Below are positions 61,979 through 64,000 of a stretch of 64,000 bases of DNA, in pieces (the stretch's first letter is position 1; each line of letters opens with the position of its first letter). Under the pieces are notes generated by a model. It did not search any database. It was not told where the DNA came from and saw only the letters and a list, made by a program, of their open reading frames with translations. The stretch spans positions 1-64,000 of the forward strand of contig JAEXYZ010000035.1 of NCBI GenBank assembly GCA_023405135.1, in the 5' to 3' direction. Source of the stretch: Bacillota bacterium. GTDB lineage: Bacteria; Bacillota; Bacilli; Bacillales_A; Planococcaceae. The translations under genes were made by a program, and so were the position numbers.

Positions 61979-62380
61979 TTGGCTCTTCTAATATTTCGCT
62001 TACTTATTATCGTGTTAATCGTTTATATATTTTATAAAGGTGTACGTTTCCTTACTGATCCGAAACGAAAACTGGATGAAGCATATGAAAAGGGGCAATA
62101 TTATTTTTATGATGATGTAAAAAATGTTCGAAAAAACTTTTTCATTTCTTATAAAGGTGCCCTTTTTGAAGGGGAAAAATATTTAGGTACAACAGAAGAT
62201 GCATTTGAGGTCGTTTCAATTTTCGTCTGGGTTCATGATCCAATGAAGCTTCAAGGACTTACAAAAGAGGATTTTTACTATTTAGAAAAAGAAATTCAAA
62301 TGAATTACCCAAAAGCGAAAATCAACTGGAAGAATCCTATCGAAACATTGATGAAAAGTCAGACGCCAGAGGGAAAATAG
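61979..62380 (+). CDS. ysdB: YsdB-like protein
   Basis: Encodes 133 residues from TTG at 61979 with AAGGGGG eight bases upstream. One N-terminal helix (LLIFRLLIIVLIVYIFYKGVRF), then a soluble part with KNFFISYKGALFEGEKYLGTTEDAFEVVSIFVW that aligns with B. subtilis YsdB (about 130 residues). A sigma-W-linked role is known for B. subtilis ysdB, but function is unclear. Confidence 0.88.
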   Translation: MALLIFRLLIIVLIVYIFYKGVRFLTDPKRKLDEAYEKGQYYFYDDVKNVRKNFFISYKGALFEGEKYLGTTEDAFEVVSIFVWVHDPMKLQGLTKEDFYYLEKEIQMNYPKAKINWKNPIETLMKSQTPEGK

Positions 62381-62438
62381 GAAAAGGGTTGTCTATCATG
62401 AAATCATATGTAATTAAATGATAGACAATCCCTTTTCA
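62381..62438 (+). terminator. ysdB: Terminator of ysdB
   Basis: GAAAAGGGTTGTCTATCAT pairs with ATGATAGACAATCCCTTTTC across a 17-base loop. It starts at the base after the stop. Confidence 0.8.
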
Positions 62439-62875
62439 CCTGTTCATTTTAGTATATCCTTAATGAATATTAAAATTCTTTAACGGGAAAATCACTTATT
62501 CTTAAAATTCAAGTATGTTTATTATACATTTTAGATTTTTAATGGAGGAAAAATAATAAAACCCCATTGCTGCTAGAAATAGTCCACTCTATCCCTATTA
62601 CTACCGTCTCCTCTTAATACTTCTAGATAATGAATGGATCAGGCGTTATACTAACATGTTTGAACCCTTTGTCAATTATGTCGGAATTTTTGACAAGGTT
62701 AGCATTCCACTCATATTACTAATTAGTATTATATTGCCTGTTAATGTAACATTCTAATTAATTCTTTTCAAAAATTTCACGAATTTGTAGATGGTTCTTC
62801 ACCTACTCTTACCACCACTATATGTTACACTTTGTATATTGAAACGTAGTTAACACTATTTAGAGGAGGCAAACA
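62439..62875. other. Intergenic region ysdB-copC
   Basis: About 440 bases without a convincing ORF on either strand. One GGAGG at about 62544 is followed by AAAAATAATAAAACC but no start codon. The copC ribosome site GAGGAGG lies at the right end. Confidence 0.5.
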
Positions 62876-63439
62876 ATGAAAAAAATATTTCTCTTGACGT
62901 GGGTCTTCCTGTTAGCAAGTATGAGTAATGCATTTGCACATACCCATTTGGAAAGTTCGACGCCACAGGATGGTGAAATAATCCAAGAACAATTAAAACA
63001 AATTACCTTAACATTCGGAACTAAAATCGAACAAGGTAGTGAATTTACTCTGCAAAATTCAGAAGGAGTATCTATTCCTGTAGAAAATATTTCAGTATCT
63101 GAGAATTTACTAACTGGAGATCTTACAAATCCTTTAGACAATGGAGATTACCAAATTAATTGGAACATTATTGGGGCAGATGGTCATGTAATGGAAGGAA
63201 ACCTTGCTTTTACTGTTGATGTTCCAGTAACTGTAGAAGAACAAAATACGGTGGAACAATCTACAGAAGAGGTAGAACCACAAACAAATGTACAAGAAAA
63301 CGAAGCCGTCAACGAGGCTAATCAAACGGGAATAGAAGAAGATGCATCTACATCATCCAATATAGTGCCAATTATGATTGGATTACTTGTTGTTATTTTA
63401 ATTGGAAGCCTATTATTTATGATGAAAAGAAAGAAATAA
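62876..63439 (+). CDS. CopC-domain copper resistance protein, membrane anchored
   Basis: Encodes 187 residues behind GAGGAGG. Signal peptide cleaved at SNAFA-HTHLESS, leaving an N-terminal His as in CopC copper sites. The CopC beta-barrel runs to about residue 115 and includes ADGHVMEGNLAFTV with the second His. An acidic Glu/Thr-rich linker (115-160) leads to one C-terminal membrane helix (IVPIMIGLLVVILIGSLLFMM) and KRKK. Paired with a CopD gene 3 bases downstream. Confidence 0.9.
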   Translation: MKKIFLLTWVFLLASMSNAFAHTHLESSTPQDGEIIQEQLKQITLTFGTKIEQGSEFTLQNSEGVSIPVENISVSENLLTGDLTNPLDNGDYQINWNIIGADGHVMEGNLAFTVDVPVTVEEQNTVEQSTEEVEPQTNVQENEAVNEANQTGIEEDASTSSNIVPIMIGLLVVILIGSLLFMMKRKK

Positions 63440-63442
63440 TAC

Positions 63443-64000
63443 ATGGCTGTTTTAATTATTAGTCAAATCTTATTATATCTTTGCTTTGCCCTAATAATGG
63501 GAAGTTTTCTTCTTTCTCTCGTGCCACAATTATATCGACCGAATATTTATGTTCCACACAAGGGACTACTAGCTGCTGTAGCAGGAATCCCTATTTTTTC
63601 ATTTATTCCTGTTCTACAAATTATTGTATATCTAGTACCTAAAACGGGGTTTTGGAATACAGTACAATCTGTTTTAATGACCTTTGAACTGGGAATAGCA
63701 TGGGGATTTACTTTCATTATCTCGATTATTTTATTTATTTTTTTATGTTTGTTTAATTATCAACAAAAAGTATTTCATAGTACTATTGGGATTTTCTTAA
63801 CGTTTCTTTTAATCCTTGCTATTGGTTGGTCTAGCCACGCTAGCTCTATTGATCAAGTTTGGGGATTTATTAGTGATACGATACACTTCACTGCTGTTTC
63901 TGTTTGGGTAGGAATTTTAATTGTCGTTAGTTGGTTTTCAATAAATCATAGAAACTGGTTAAATTTCTTAAAATGGTTTACACCCGTTGCGATTGTTTGT
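63443..64000 (+). CDS. CopD-family copper resistance membrane protein (partial)
   Basis: Open from ATG at 63443 to the window edge (186 codons, no stop). Consecutive hydrophobic helices (ISQILLYLCFALIMGSFLL; LAAVAGIPIFSFIPVLQIIVYL; LGIAWGFTFIISIILFIFLCLF; IGIFLTFLLILAIGW) and the family motif IHFTAVSVWVGILIVVSW near residue 150. Following copC by 3 bases, it likely acts with it in copper import or handling (YcnJ-like). The C-terminal part lies outside the window. Confidence 0.85.
   Translation, partial: MAVLIISQILLYLCFALIMGSFLLSLVPQLYRPNIYVPHKGLLAAVAGIPIFSFIPVLQIIVYLVPKTGFWNTVQSVLMTFELGIAWGFTFIISIILFIFLCLFNYQQKVFHSTIGIFLTFLLILAIGWSSHASSIDQVWGFISDTIHFTAVSVWVGILIVVSWFSINHRNWLNFLKWFTPVAIVC

Noticed and set aside
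1..64000. CRISPR array, prophage or restriction-defence island
   Set aside because: No regularly spaced repeats, no phage structural or integrase genes and no defence-type genes were found in the window.

Overview
The window is a low-GC Gram-positive chromosome from an endospore former. It carries gerE and sspI, strong GGAGG-type ribosome binding sites, many TTG starts, and an L-box and a T-box leader. Gene order closely follows the Bacillus subtilis block ysnB-rdgB-rph-racE-ysmB-gerE-ysmA-sdhBAC-yslB-lysC-uvrC-trxA-etfAB-fadB-fadR-lcfA-yshE-mutS2-polX-yshB-zapA-rnhC-pheTS-ysgA. Gene content and protein style suggest Planococcaceae/Caryophanaceae (Lysinibacillus, Solibacillus or Ureibacillus type). 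That taxonomic call is inference.

Region by region: 1-1.5 kb is accessory DNA downstream of a tRNA-Arg gene. It holds the end of a probable IS21-family element, two paralogous small-protein cassettes (each with matching promoter and own terminator), and a 39-codon ORF missed by length cut-offs. 1.7-27 kb is conserved housekeeping: nucleotide quality control, RNase PH, glutamate racemase, spore regulator GerE, succinate dehydrogenase, lysine-riboswitch-controlled aspartokinase, UvrC, thioredoxin, the fatty-acid degradation operon with a perfect FadR operator, MutS2, PolX and division protein ZapA. A frameshifted PH-domain gene (14.7-15.1 kb), a 26-residue membrane peptide gene (20.7 kb), a 20-bp tandem repeat (20.55 kb) and a decayed TetR gene (26.7 kb) lie in the gaps.

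28.3-40.3 kb is a catabolic insertion exactly between rnhC and pheT, neighbours in B. subtilis. It has two modules: (a) a sodium symporter plus a four-part flavin/iron-sulfur amine or imino-acid dehydrogenase (DadA-like, small 2Fe-2S protein, HcnB-like subunit, free-standing BFD ferredoxin), and (b) a TctABC tripartite carboxylate transporter, an HMG-CoA-lyase-like enzyme and two class III CoA-transferases behind a cre-like site. Module b reads as uptake, CoA activation and retro-aldol cleavage of a branched hydroxy-dicarboxylate. The lyase has Gln where HMG-CoA lyases have a catalytic Glu, so the substrate may be new.

40.7-64 kb: pheST with T-box; a soluble chemoreceptor with a C-terminal Cache-like sensor; ysgA; nifS divergent from nadBCA (NAD synthesis); sspI; a GlcD-like FAD oxidase without a GlcF partner; an exported SLH protein; a membrane diguanylate cyclase; brnQ; argF; ykuS; M42 peptidase; dUTPase; ysdB; and a copC-copD pair running off the right edge.
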